DNA of 54,874 nucleotides from B10-G9 sp964627755 (GTDB taxonomy: Bacteria > Chloroflexota > Anaerolineae > Anaerolineales > UBA11858), in NCBI GenBank assembly GCA_964627755.1, contig CAZVIH010000007.1, positions 1 through 54,874 on the forward strand, read 5' to 3'. Below the pieces are notes generated by a model. The model had not been told where the DNA came from. It made no database searches and was given only the letters and a program-made list of their open reading frames with translations. Position numbers and translations under genes: made by a program. This document shows, piece after piece, positions 23,895 to 32,459 of the stretch (positions within the stretch are counted from its first letter, which is position 1; each line of letters begins with the position of its first letter).

Positions 23895-24623
23895 ATGTTC
23901 GGAAATCGACCAGTCAGATATCCAGCTTTTCTTTTATTTATCATCATTATATGTCTGGTTTTGGCAGGTTGTAGTCCATCCAAAACACAACCTATACCTA
24001 TCCCCATACCTTCAGCTACACCTACGCCTACACCAATAGCTGCAGCTGGTGGTGAAGAACCAGGGAAACCCCAATTAAGCTGCCCCAAGGAAGATACTCT
24101 GTTCAGCCTCTGGTTCGACCATTTAGCTGTGTTGGACATTGATGGCGGTAATGGGGAAACCATCCATTTGGAAGAAGAAAATATCCCACCATCATTTTTT
24201 GATCTCTGGATCTACTCCGATGGCACAATCAGTAACGAAGGTATTTTCCGGGAAGCACCGATCGGCTATCACGGAACAGCCATTCATCCAGATGATAATG
24301 ACTGCCCTGTGCAAACCTTTGATGGAGTCACACAAATGAAGGGGACAATTACTGGCACTTGTAAAGATAACCTGGTTCGGATCCATATTGTAGAAGAATG
24401 GATTGACCCAACCATGAATAGCGACTGCGGCTCCGGAATAGGGGCGGGGCCGGGCCTTTATTCCGGACCAGAACTTGACCTGGTATTTGATCTAAATGAC
24501 CCATATCCCACAGATGGTGTGCAAATCCCAGAAGGAGGGTCCTTCTTTGCCACATATACCTATTACCTCTGGCTGGCTGGATATGAATTACCGGTTATAC
24601 CCCTGGTACCCGAGAGAGAATAG
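23895..24623 (+). CDS. Lipoprotein with Pro/Thr linker, unknown domain
   Basis: 242 aa from ATG 23895, with AGGAGG nine bases upstream. The signal peptide ends in LVLAGC (lipobox), followed by a low-complexity tether (PIPIPIPSATPTPTPIAAA) that should hold the ~185-residue globular part away from the membrane. That part contains four Cys (LSCPKED, DDNDCPVQ, GTCKDN, SDCGSG), probably in disulfides, and no known catalytic motif. The style matches the other extracellular lipoproteins in this window. Confidence 0.78.
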   Translation: MFGNRPVRYPAFLLFIIIICLVLAGCSPSKTQPIPIPIPSATPTPTPIAAAGGEEPGKPQLSCPKEDTLFSLWFDHLAVLDIDGGNGETIHLEEENIPPSFFDLWIYSDGTISNEGIFREAPIGYHGTAIHPDDNDCPVQTFDGVTQMKGTITGTCKDNLVRIHIVEEWIDPTMNSDCGSGIGAGPGLYSGPELDLVFDLNDPYPTDGVQIPEGGSFFATYTYYLWLAGYELPVIPLVPERE

Positions 24624-24731
24624 GAAAATATTCACTAAATAATGTGGTGAGAATAATCCAGAAATATTAATCCCCAGACAAGTGTATGGGATCAGTTAAT
24701 AGATCCGGCAATTACTCATCATATCCTTTTA

Positions 24732-24747
24732 TTATTGCATGCAATAA
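24732..24747. promoter_or_regulatory. Perfect 16-bp palindrome before the flavodoxin-like gene
   Basis: TTATTGCATGCAATAA is exactly self-complementary and abuts the AGGAG ribosome site of the GTG-started gene at 24760. It could be an operator for a repressor that blocks expression. Confidence 0.4.
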
Positions 24748-24759
24748 GGAGCTCTCCAA

Positions 24760-25230
24760 GTGAAAAGTCTGGTTGTGTATGATTCCCAGTATGGCAATAC
24801 CAAATTGATCGCAGAAGCGATTGGTTCAGCTCTTGAATCTTCTGGCAGGGTGCTGGTGATGCATTGCTCAGATGTTCAACCCGGCGATCTGACAGGAATC
24901 AACCGTCTAATAGTGGGATCCCCAACTCAGCAGTTAACTGCCACTCCAGCTGTTCTAAACTGGATTAAAACCATCCCTCGCGACGGGTTAAAGGGAGTCA
25001 AGGCAGCCGCCTTTGACACCCGTTTTACCGAGGAGAAGATCAGCCAGATCAAGGTACTGCCCTTTTTTGTGCGGATTTTTGGATATGGAGCCAAGCCTAT
25101 TTCAGATCGGTTGGAAAAGAAGGGAGCTCAAATCGTCCTTCCCCCAGAAGGTTTTTATGTCGCCGATACGGAAGGTCCTCTGCTGGAACAGGAGCTTCAG
25201 CGGGCTGCTGATTGGGTCAGTAAGATGTAA
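24760..25230 (+). CDS. Flavodoxin-like protein
   Basis: 156 aa from GTG 24760 behind AAGGAG. The FMN phosphate loop is at the N-terminus (VVYDSQYGNTKLIAEAIG). The 50s and 90s loops (VGSPTQQLTATPAV, AAFDTRFTEEKISQ) and the closing helix place it in the flavodoxin/NAD(P)H oxidoreductase group. As a small low-potential carrier it could accept electrons from FixABCX, though it is encoded 10 kb away. Flavodoxin-domain proteins of this type also serve as menaquinone- or protoporphyrinogen-related reductases. Confidence 0.85.
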   Translation: MKSLVVYDSQYGNTKLIAEAIGSALESSGRVLVMHCSDVQPGDLTGINRLIVGSPTQQLTATPAVLNWIKTIPRDGLKGVKAAAFDTRFTEEKISQIKVLPFFVRIFGYGAKPISDRLEKKGAQIVLPPEGFYVADTEGPLLEQELQRAADWVSKM

Positions 25231-25246
25231 ACTCCTGGTAAGTATA

Positions 25247-25280
25247 AGGGATTGAGTCCTTCGTAAAGGACTCAATCCCT
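25247..25280. repeat. Palindromic gene-end element, family B copy 1
   Basis: 15-bp perfect arms AGGGATTGAGTCCTT / AAGGACTCAATCCCT around CGTA, between convergent genes. It has no clear T-run. It is nearly identical to 32419-32451; the differing base on each arm is compensatory. Confidence 0.7.
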
Positions 25281-25287
25281 CTCATAC

Positions 25288-28275
25288 TCACGGCTTCACC
25301 ACCTTGCCGGAGCGCTTTTTACCGTTGGCGATCACTGTCAGCGGTTTTTTAGTCCGAATATGCCGAAAATAAGTTGTCTCCCGGACCGGTTTGATGGACT
25401 CGAGCCAGTCCCAATCCAGGAAATCGGTTTTGGAATTGTATTTGATGTAGAAATAGGGAATGCCAGCAGAAGATATGTTGTGGAAAAAGTGGCTTCCCTG
25501 GGAGTGGTCCACCTGGAAATCCTTCAGATCCACTTCCATGATCACCCGGGCGCCGTTGATATCGGACCAGACTACCGGGATACCCAGGTGACGCTCACAG
25601 GTTCCCCACCGGCCAGGACCGATCAGAATATAGGGTAAACCTTCCTCAACCAGGGTCCGGTTGAGGGTCATGATCTCCTCCACCATCTCAACTGTTTTAG
25701 TCAGGTCGAAATCTTCTGGTTTGACATATATAATATCTTGAATATCTGAAATGGACCTGTAGCCGGAGACAACCGAGGAAGAGACGAATAACTCTTGATC
25801 CGGTAAATCCATATCCTCGATCATCATTGATTCTTCATGTTCCAGGAAAGGCCGCAGCTGAAGCAGACTGAAAGTAGACATTTCATCTTTCTCGGCTGAA
25901 AAATTTCCCGCATATTCCAGTTCAACCGGACACCCCATGGCTTCTTCCCCCAGCTGAAGCACACGGTTAAGGATTGCTGCCAGGGGAAAGGTGCCATATT
26001 TCAGCTGGCGGTTAAAAGTCACAACCGGGGCTCCTTCCATTTCATCCCGAAAGCCGCTAACCAATCTCCCCCCTTGAGGGTCATAGGTATCAGCAATTAG
26101 GGCCAGAGTTTTATCATCTATGGCATCCCGCAAGGAACAGCTTTCCAGGAAGCTGTATTCCCCTCGTTCAAGGTTAATATGTTCCTCTTGAGATAATCTG
26201 ACTGCAAAGAAGGAACTCTGGCTGCTCTTGATCTCATCTTTAACACTGGCAAAGATATTTACTTGAGGGCGTTTGGGGCTGAAACGGCGTGACAGGCCGC
26301 CATCTACGACTGTTTTCCCCAGTCCAAGGGCTGCAAAAGCAATCCGATCCTCTGGCTGGAGATGTTTTCCCAGGGGATAATAATTATAGGATGCAGCAGT
26401 CCCTGAAAAGTTGGGGTAATAACGTTCACCGTGTACTTGGCCCACTACCTCCTGGATCACCACGGCCATGCGTGATTCACCGAGGGATATGCCCAGCGTT
26501 TCCGCGTAGGAGCGGGCCAATTTCATATAAGTGGACGCATATACAAGTTTAATGGCGGAAACAAGTTGATTGAGGCGCACTTCCAGGTCTGGGTGATTAT
26601 TGGGCAGCATATAGGTGGAAAAGACCCCTGCGAAAGGCTGGAAAAGAGAATCCTCGAAGATACTGGACGAACGCACAGCCAGCGGTTTTTTCTGCTCTGA
26701 GAAAATAAAACCTAGATCATCCCATAACTCCTCAGGGAGATGGCTCTGAAGAAAGCGTTCCTTGATCTCAATATCCTCATGGTCCGTTGTTACATAATCA
26801 TACAGATCATTTTCCCTCATAAACTGACCAAATTCATCTGTTCCAATCACTACTGTCCGGGGTACCTGAATATCCACTTCTGGGAATTCCTTACGGAAAC
26901 CAGCATTATACGAAGAGCGCAAAAAAAGCAGGAAAGCTAACCCTCTGCCCTTTCCTCCCAGGGAACCGGGCCGGAGGCGAATGAATCGAGTTTGAGGGTG
27001 ATAGGTATCACGGTCAAAATCAACAATGATGCCCATACGCTCGTGCAGGATATCATCTACCGAACTAATGATTAGCTGCCTTAAGTCTTCCTTGTTCTGG
27101 AACTCCGATACCTTACGGGGTTTCAACTGTCGGGCGACAGCAAATTCTCCCCTGGCAGCCAGCCAGCCTGAAAAATGATCATTCTGGGCATGATAGACGA
27201 ATGATTCCAAGGGGATGCGGCTCAACTGGTCCCGCAGCTCAAACAGGTTATCTGCCATGCCTACAATGCTGTCATCCGGCATGCGGAAAGTAAAACAGCC
27301 AAATCCCATGTAATTCAATAAAAAGGTCCTTAACTCCTGGAGCAGGGAGTGATCGGTCTTGTTTACAAAGAATCCCTGGAGTTTTTCGGATTCCTCGCGG
27401 TTCTTCTCATCGCTGGACTGGAACATGATTGGCAGTGTAGGTGCTTGTTTTCTAATTTTACGAACCAGATCAAAGCCGGCATCATCATTAAGCTGACCGT
27501 TCTTTGGGAAGCGAATATCCGTGATCAAACCCAATAAATGGTCCTCATATTTCTGATAGATTTCCCAGGCTTCTTCATAAGTGCTGGCAAGCAGGATCTT
27601 GGGACGGGACCTCATCTGCAGCAGGGACAAATAGTCGTTGGCGCCTTCAGATATCAGGCGCTGGGTCTGCATCATGATCTCGGAATAGAGTACCGGAAGA
27701 TAAAGCGAATAAAATCGAATTGAGTCCTCTACCACGATGATCACCCTGGTATCTCCGGTTATGATATCGGCATCTATATTCATCCGATCTTCCAGTAGTT
27801 TGATAATCGCCACAAACACCGTGGAATTCCCGTTCCAGACAAAAGTATGATCAATATTGCTTTTTTCCAGGGCTTTAGATTGGAGATATTGCAGCTCAGA
27901 TGAATTGTTTAATAACAAGACCACCGGGATATCCTGAATGGCTTTGACCTGATCTGCCAATATAAGTGGATTGATCTCTCCCAGGCGCCGCATGGTAATC
28001 ACCAGATCGAACTTACGGTGCTCGAGAAGCTCAAGAGCCTGGGCAGCTGAGGAAACCCGAAAGATATGGGGGAGGGTCCGAAGGTTAAGATTATGGAATT
28101 CTTCGAAGATCTGATCCGAAAGCCTGGCGTCTTCATCGATGATAAAGGAGTCATAAGTGCTGGACACCAGTAATACCTCATTGATGCGATTTTGCATTAA
28201 ATAACGATAGGTCTGGTACTTGGGACGGTACTCCAGCTTATAATCATCCGTTGTGTTTTTATCTTTTATTGGCAT
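25288..28275 (-). CDS. Tandem-receiver + PEP synthase-type ATP-grasp protein (995 aa)
   Basis: Residues ~33-165 resemble a degenerate receiver: the Asp position reads LVITMRRLG. Residues ~175-325 are a second receiver with intact chemistry (VVEDS, LITDIRFP, Lys in VNKTD). A linker region precedes a PPDK_N/PEP synthase N-terminal ATP-grasp domain (~435-840: RPGSLGGKGRGLAFLL, PLAVRSSSIFEDSLFQPFAGVFSTY, closing LLQLRPF). The C-terminal ~155 residues (IGPGRWGTCERHLG, QGSHFFHNIS) are not the usual swivelling His domain or PEP-binding barrel, so this is not a complete PEP synthase. It may be a receiver-controlled phosphotransferase. No ribosome site is seen; a TATAAT lies just before the ATG. Confidence 0.85.
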   Translation of the reverse strand: MPIKDKNTTDDYKLEYRPKYQTYRYLMQNRINEVLLVSSTYDSFIIDEDARLSDQIFEEFHNLNLRTLPHIFRVSSAAQALELLEHRKFDLVITMRRLGEINPLILADQVKAIQDIPVVLLLNNSSELQYLQSKALEKSNIDHTFVWNGNSTVFVAIIKLLEDRMNIDADIITGDTRVIIVVEDSIRFYSLYLPVLYSEIMMQTQRLISEGANDYLSLLQMRSRPKILLASTYEEAWEIYQKYEDHLLGLITDIRFPKNGQLNDDAGFDLVRKIRKQAPTLPIMFQSSDEKNREESEKLQGFFVNKTDHSLLQELRTFLLNYMGFGCFTFRMPDDSIVGMADNLFELRDQLSRIPLESFVYHAQNDHFSGWLAARGEFAVARQLKPRKVSEFQNKEDLRQLIISSVDDILHERMGIIVDFDRDTYHPQTRFIRLRPGSLGGKGRGLAFLLFLRSSYNAGFRKEFPEVDIQVPRTVVIGTDEFGQFMRENDLYDYVTTDHEDIEIKERFLQSHLPEELWDDLGFIFSEQKKPLAVRSSSIFEDSLFQPFAGVFSTYMLPNNHPDLEVRLNQLVSAIKLVYASTYMKLARSYAETLGISLGESRMAVVIQEVVGQVHGERYYPNFSGTAASYNYYPLGKHLQPEDRIAFAALGLGKTVVDGGLSRRFSPKRPQVNIFASVKDEIKSSQSSFFAVRLSQEEHINLERGEYSFLESCSLRDAIDDKTLALIADTYDPQGGRLVSGFRDEMEGAPVVTFNRQLKYGTFPLAAILNRVLQLGEEAMGCPVELEYAGNFSAEKDEMSTFSLLQLRPFLEHEESMMIEDMDLPDQELFVSSSVVSGYRSISDIQDIIYVKPEDFDLTKTVEMVEEIMTLNRTLVEEGLPYILIGPGRWGTCERHLGIPVVWSDINGARVIMEVDLKDFQVDHSQGSHFFHNISSAGIPYFYIKYNSKTDFLDWDWLESIKPVRETTYFRHIRTKKPLTVIANGKKRSGKVVKP

Positions 28276-28284
28276 ATTGCTAAG

Positions 28285-28290
28285 ATTATA
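28285..28290 (-). promoter_or_regulatory. -10 element directly before the receiver/ATP-grasp gene
   Basis: Minus-strand TATAAT ends about 10 nt before ATG 28275. No Shine-Dalgarno sequence is present, so a leaderless or near-leaderless mRNA is likely. Confidence 0.4.
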
Positions 28291-28671
28291 TCGTATGCAT
28301 TATTACAATAGGATACGGTTTCCTTGTAGATACTTTATACTATATTATTTTAAGGATTACGCACCCTCAACAATACTTTACAAAACCTCCATCACTTCTA
28401 AATAATCTATAAATAATTTCCCTGTATCATGGGATAGGATCCATCCAGCATTTCCAACGGTCTGCTGGAAACCCATCACTCCCTCAAGAAAAGGAGGTGG
28501 GATTAGGCATAACAAAGGGAACGGTTTCCTCACAGGAAGCCGTTTCCTCGTTTTAGGGATTAATCAAATCCCCACAACAACTTAATAATTTCTTAATAGC
28601 TTGATGTTAAACTGAGGCTGGATCCCTTGAAAGAGACCGTTGATTTGATAGTATTTACAAGGAGACAATTG
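28291..28671. other. 396-nt intergenic region with hairpins (28276-28671)
   Basis: There is no plausible gene. It is AT-rich at both ends and contains the small hairpin CCAGCA / TGCTGG (~28446-28469), the REP copy at 28520-28550, and a lone half-site CGGTTTCCTT near 28317-28326. I compared it by eye with common riboswitches and saw no match. It may hold promoters for the divergent genes at 28275 and 28672. Confidence 0.5.
28520..28550. repeat. REP-like palindrome, family A copy 1
   Basis: AACGGTTTCCT, a CAC loop, then AGGAAGCCGTT (one wobble), overlapping a second inverted copy of the half-site GTTTCCTC. The same arrangement is found at 46275-46302 beside and inside the RAYT gene. Confidence 0.65.
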
Positions 28672-29124
28672 ATGAAACCAATTCTGAAATATACTTTAAT
28701 AGCGGTACTGGTTGTAGCAGCAGGTATATCTGTGGCTGGTGTTGCTTATGCCCAGGGATATGGACCCGGTGTGCGCGATAGTTTGGCAGAGCTTCTGGGT
28801 TTGGACAGAGAAGAACTCAGGGACCAGCTCCAGGATGGTAAAACTATGGAAGAGCTGGCTGAAGCAGCCGGCGTTGACCTGGAAGTTTATCGGGAAGAGA
28901 TGCGGCAGAGCAATCAGGAAAAACTAAAAACCAGGATCGAAGAAGCACTTGCCAATGGAGATATCACCCAGGAACACGCTGACTGGCTGCTGGAAGGTCT
29001 TGATAAAGGCTTCCTGGACAGCCCGTTTTTGGGTGTCAGCGGACGAGGATCTGGCGTTCGACCTGATCAGGATGGAGTTGGAATGCCCAGAATACGGGGG
29101 GGAAAACCGTCCTCTGATCAGTAA
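28672..29124 (+). CDS. Small exported helical protein (DUF2680-like)
   Basis: ATG 28672 is chosen over an upstream start (28627) because AAGGAG lies 7 nt before it and a signal peptide begins there (MKPILKYTLIAVLVVAAGIS...AYAQ). The mature ~120 residues are acidic and helical: LAELLGLDREELRDQLQDGKTMEELAEAAG, then EKLKTRIEEALANGDITQEHADWLLEGLD. The last stretch is like the repeated metal- or interaction-type helices of DUF2680 proteins. The C-terminus is Gly- and Arg-rich. It precedes the OmpR-type two-component genes and may be their extracytoplasmic accessory protein. Confidence 0.78.
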   Translation: MKPILKYTLIAVLVVAAGISVAGVAYAQGYGPGVRDSLAELLGLDREELRDQLQDGKTMEELAEAAGVDLEVYREEMRQSNQEKLKTRIEEALANGDITQEHADWLLEGLDKGFLDSPFLGVSGRGSGVRPDQDGVGMPRIRGGKPSSDQ

Positions 29125-29157
29125 TACACTTTGTGATCCATTTTTCTTCTCCTCACC

Positions 29158-29190
29158 GAGAGCCGGACTAAGGCGAGAAGTCCGGCTCTC
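29158..29190 (+). terminator. Hairpin between the exported protein and regulator genes
   Basis: Perfect 12-bp stem GAGAGCCGGACT / AGTCCGGCTCTC with a 9-nt loop, then a weakly T-containing end. Likely a terminator or partial attenuator. Confidence 0.65.
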
Positions 29191-29211
29191 TCAAGATTGT
29201 TATGACCCAGG

Positions 29212-29217
29212 TATAAT
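29212..29217 (+). promoter_or_regulatory. -10 element of the OmpR-type operon
   Basis: Perfect TATAAT 28 nt upstream of ATG 29245 and just after the 29158-29190 hairpin, so the two-component operon appears to have its own promoter. The -35 is poor. Confidence 0.4.
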
Positions 29218-29244
29218 TCTAGGGACAAGTTATTCTGAGGTAAT

Positions 29245-29937
29245 ATGGCAAAAAAGATCTTAGTAGTTGATGATAATCCCGATATTCGGACCATGTTAAA
29301 AACCTACCTGACTGGCGAAGGCTTTCAGATCCTAACAGCCGAAAACGGTCAGAAAGCCTTATTTGTGGCCCGGGAAGAAAAACCAGACTGCATTGTACTT
29401 GATATGATGATGCCGGAAATGGGCGGGGGGGAATTTATCCGCATCTATACCGCTGAATCAGATACTCCCATCCTGGTCCTAACCGCCAAAGTGGAAGAAA
29501 CCGACAAAGTCCTCGGCTTGGAACTGGGCGCCGATGATTATGTAACCAAACCTTTCAGCCTGCGTGAGCTGACAGCCCGCATAAATGCCCTTTTACGCCG
29601 CGCGAAAAAAGATATACCGGAACCGGAAATCCTCCGGGCGGCCAATATTACTCTGGATGTACGAGGCCATATGGTCGAAATTGGTGACCAACCCATAGAA
29701 CTGACACCATCAGAATTTAACCTGCTGGCATTATTAATGTCAGCTCCTGGCAGGAGCTACACCCGGGCCGAATTACTGGAAAGTCTGGGTGAGGCTACTT
29801 ATCTGGAAGGATATGAACGCACGGTTGATGTCCATATCCACAACCTGAGAGAAAAAATCGAACCTGATCCAGCAGATCCGATCTATATTGAAACAGTCTA
29901 TGGCACTGGCTACCGCTTCGCCAGGGAAAGGAAGTAA
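29245..29937 (+). CDS. OmpR/PhoB-family response regulator
   Basis: 230 aa. The receiver has the acidic pair Asp9-Asp10 (KILVVDDNP), phosphoacceptor Asp53 (CIVLDMMMPEMGGGEF), Thr in LVLTAK and Lys in YVTKPFSLREL. The winged-helix DNA-binding domain (~130-228) shows VEIGDQPIELTPSEFNLLALLMSAPGRSYTRAELLE and ERTVDVHIHNLREKIEPDP...TVYGTGYRF. The gene for its histidine kinase starts 8 nt downstream. Confidence 0.96.
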   Translation: MAKKILVVDDNPDIRTMLKTYLTGEGFQILTAENGQKALFVAREEKPDCIVLDMMMPEMGGGEFIRIYTAESDTPILVLTAKVEETDKVLGLELGADDYVTKPFSLRELTARINALLRRAKKDIPEPEILRAANITLDVRGHMVEIGDQPIELTPSEFNLLALLMSAPGRSYTRAELLESLGEATYLEGYERTVDVHIHNLREKIEPDPADPIYIETVYGTGYRFARERK

Positions 29938-29945
29938 TTTTTTTT

Positions 29946-31325
29946 ATGCGCTCTATCAGCGTTAAAATTACTTTAGTTCTGGTTGTGGTCAGTATTATCG
30001 GTGCTCTATTCACATCGTTTTATATCCAGAACCAGACCCAGAAGGCGTTTGATAATTTTATTAGAGATCAGGATCAGCAAGTCCTGGTTGAGGCGTTAAC
30101 TGAGTACTACTCAGCCACTGGAAGCTGGGAAGGTGCTAACATTCCTTTTCAGCAAGTATATCCCTTCGCCCAGCATAACAATCAAGCCGGTGGCCAACAA
30201 GGCAATCAACCCAATACCAATATTCCATTCAAACTAGTCTCATCCTCAGGAGAAATTATCGATACCAACCCGGGGCCGGGCGGACCAAAACCGGGCGCCA
30301 CAGTCCCGCTGGATGAAATCGAAAAAGGTATCTCCCTTGAAGTTGAAGGTAAAGTAGTTGGTTGGTTGATACCGGCAACGATCCAAGGACCCAGAAACAA
30401 TCCTCAGAAGAATTTTCTGAACACAGTGCAGCAGGGTTTGGTTATCAGCTCGATTGTTACCTTGTTAATTGCTCTCATACTGGGAGGGTTTTTGATCCAA
30501 TCCTTTACCCGGCCAATCCGGAAATTGGCCGGAGCAACTGAAAAAGTTTCTGGCGGTGAGCTCGGCTACCAGGTAGATATCCAATCCAAAGATGAATTGG
30601 GAAAACTGGCTTCATCCTTCAACAGGATGAGCGCAGACCTGGAGAAAGCTGATCTGGCTCGCAAACAAATGACTGCGGATATCGCCCACGATCTACGAAC
30701 CCCGCTAACGATTCTCCAGGGCTACACAGAAGTACTCAGCGAAGGAAAGATGGCCGGCACCCCAGAGATCTACCAGACCATGCACCAGCAAGCCCAATAC
30801 TTGGGCTACCTGATCGACGACCTCAAAACCCTCAGTTTGCTTGATTCAGAAGAATTGAATTTCCAAATCCAGAATGTGGATCCGGCTTTGATCCTCCAGC
30901 AAGTAAAATCCGCCTTTCTGCCACTGGCCCAAGAAAAAGGTATTGATTTTTCTTTGGAAGGTGAGAGTAATCTCCCCCGGGTGGATTTGGATCCCGGCCG
31001 CTTGACCCAGATCCTGGGGAATTTGATCAACAACGCTATCCAGGTTTTATCATTCGGAGGCAAAATAGTCCTAAAATCCTATCAGGAAGGGGACAAATTG
31101 ATCCTGGAGGTTGCTGATGATGGTCCCGGGATCTCAGAGAAAAATCTACCCCTCATCTTTAACCGTTCCTTCCGGACTGATTCATCCAGAAGTTCCGAAT
31201 TTGGCTCCTCTGGATTGGGACTGGCTATCACTAAAAAACTGGTCGAAGCCCAGGGCGGAGAAATCACTGCTGTGAGCACCCTTGGTGAAAAGACAATATT
31301 TCGAGTGACTTTCCCAACATCGTAA
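29946..31325 (+). CDS. HAMP-domain sensor histidine kinase
   Basis: 459 aa. Two membrane helices (~7-25 and ~163-183) flank a ~135-residue extracytoplasmic sensor rich in Gln, Asn, Gly and Pro (HNNQAGGQQGNQPN, NPGPGGPKPG). A HAMP domain follows (~184-236). HisKA carries the phosphorylated His248 (DIAHDLRTPLTILQGY). HATPase_c has N (LINNAIQVL), G1 (DDGPGI), F and G2 (GSSGLGLAI) boxes. It is the cognate partner of the preceding OmpR-type regulator. The signal is unknown, but the small exported protein upstream could be a target or sensor partner. Confidence 0.94.
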   Translation: MRSISVKITLVLVVVSIIGALFTSFYIQNQTQKAFDNFIRDQDQQVLVEALTEYYSATGSWEGANIPFQQVYPFAQHNNQAGGQQGNQPNTNIPFKLVSSSGEIIDTNPGPGGPKPGATVPLDEIEKGISLEVEGKVVGWLIPATIQGPRNNPQKNFLNTVQQGLVISSIVTLLIALILGGFLIQSFTRPIRKLAGATEKVSGGELGYQVDIQSKDELGKLASSFNRMSADLEKADLARKQMTADIAHDLRTPLTILQGYTEVLSEGKMAGTPEIYQTMHQQAQYLGYLIDDLKTLSLLDSEELNFQIQNVDPALILQQVKSAFLPLAQEKGIDFSLEGESNLPRVDLDPGRLTQILGNLINNAIQVLSFGGKIVLKSYQEGDKLILEVADDGPGISEKNLPLIFNRSFRTDSSRSSEFGSSGLGLAITKKLVEAQGGEITAVSTLGEKTIFRVTFPTS

Positions 31326-31452
31326 AAAAACCCACCATATCATATCCTTTCTATAATACAATTAAACTGATAAGATATCTGCCTGCTCTCAGGTAGATCG
31401 ACCTGTTCCAACATGAGAAAATCTGGATTGGCCCAGGTAAGGAGATGTAAGA

Positions 31453-32382
31453 ATGCAAAATAAATCAATCATATTACTGCTGATCATCCTTTTAGCAGGT
31501 TTAGTATTGATCAGCACAGCCTGCACACCAGGATTGGATGAAAAAGCCTTCCAGGATGCATTAAACACCGCTATTGCGGAGACCGATACAGCCCAGGAGC
31601 TAGATACACAGCGAACCAAAGGCGCTGAAGCAGCCCTCTCTCCCACGGAGACCGCAGCGCCCACAAATACATCAATCCCTCCTGCTACCTCCACACTGGA
31701 GCCGACCTACACCCCAACTCCGGAGGATGAGGAAGATATTGTGGAAGGAACAGAACAACCAGAATTTACCATCAGCGGACCTGCAGTCCAGGTTTCTGTG
31801 GATACAAACTGCCGCTCCGGTCCCGGGAAAGTCTATACTTATCTGGGCGCCCTGCTGGTTGGCGAGCAAGCAAATATCTATGGTAAGGATCCTTCTGGAT
31901 CATGGCTTTATATAAATAATCCAGACCTGGAAGATAGTTTTTGCTGGATCTGGGGTTATTATGCCAATACCTCTGGAAACATTGCCCCTCTGCCAATCTA
32001 CACCCCAGGGCCAACTCCTAAACCCGATCCAAACTTCTCTGTCGGATTCAGAGAAATTGAAACTTGCGGCGGTGCGTGGCAGGTTGAGTTTGAAATCTAC
32101 AATAACGGAGTCTATCCATTAAATTCTGTGTCCAGCTATATTCAAGACACTGATACCAGTGCAGCTTCAGGGAATTCTGCATTAAACACGTTCGTAAAAA
32201 AGACAGGATGTGTTGAGGATAGCAGCAAGGATGTCCTGGATCCAGGCGCAACTGGTTATACTGTCAGTCTGGATCTATCGAATGATCCTGCTGGGCATCT
32301 GGTTTTTGCCTCGATCACCCTCTGTACAAAAGCCGATCTCAATGGCAGCTGTCGGACCAGAGAGCTTTACTTTACACCCTGA
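31453..32382 (+). CDS. Lipoprotein with SH3-like domain
   Basis: 309 aa, ATG 31453. The signal peptide ends LISTACTPG with a lipobox-type Cys. A Thr/Pro-rich tether (SPTETAAPTNTSIPPATSTLEPTYTPTPED) leads to an SH3b-type domain (~115-180: TNCRSGPGKVYTYLGALLVGEQANIYGKDPSGSWLYI...CWIW). A second beta-rich domain occupies ~200-309 with four Cys. SH3b domains often bind cell-wall peptides or polysaccharide. The gene lies downstream of the HAMP kinase, apparently as its own unit, and ends at a strong terminator. Confidence 0.82.
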   Translation: MQNKSIILLLIILLAGLVLISTACTPGLDEKAFQDALNTAIAETDTAQELDTQRTKGAEAALSPTETAAPTNTSIPPATSTLEPTYTPTPEDEEDIVEGTEQPEFTISGPAVQVSVDTNCRSGPGKVYTYLGALLVGEQANIYGKDPSGSWLYINNPDLEDSFCWIWGYYANTSGNIAPLPIYTPGPTPKPDPNFSVGFREIETCGGAWQVEFEIYNNGVYPLNSVSSYIQDTDTSAASGNSALNTFVKKTGCVEDSSKDVLDPGATGYTVSLDLSNDPAGHLVFASITLCTKADLNGSCRTRELYFTP

Positions 32383-32418
32383 GTATCAGGCTCCCGGAGT
32401 TTTCAAAAACAAACATCG

Positions 32419-32459
32419 AGGGACTGAGTCCTTGTGAAGGACTCAGTCCCTATTTTTTT
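32419..32459 (+). terminator. Terminator made of palindrome family B copy 2
   Basis: Arms AGGGACTGAGTCCTT / AAGGACTCAGTCCCT around GTG, followed by ATTTTTTT. It closes the SH3 lipoprotein transcript. It is nearly the same as 25247-25280. Confidence 0.88.

Noticed and set aside
25288..28275. Ordinary phosphoenolpyruvate synthase
   Set aside because: The swivelling phospho-His domain and the PEP/pyruvate-binding barrel are not visible, and the N-terminus has receivers.
28291..28671. Riboswitch in the long intergenic region
   Set aside because: Several hairpins are present, but no recognisable core of known riboswitch classes was found by eye.
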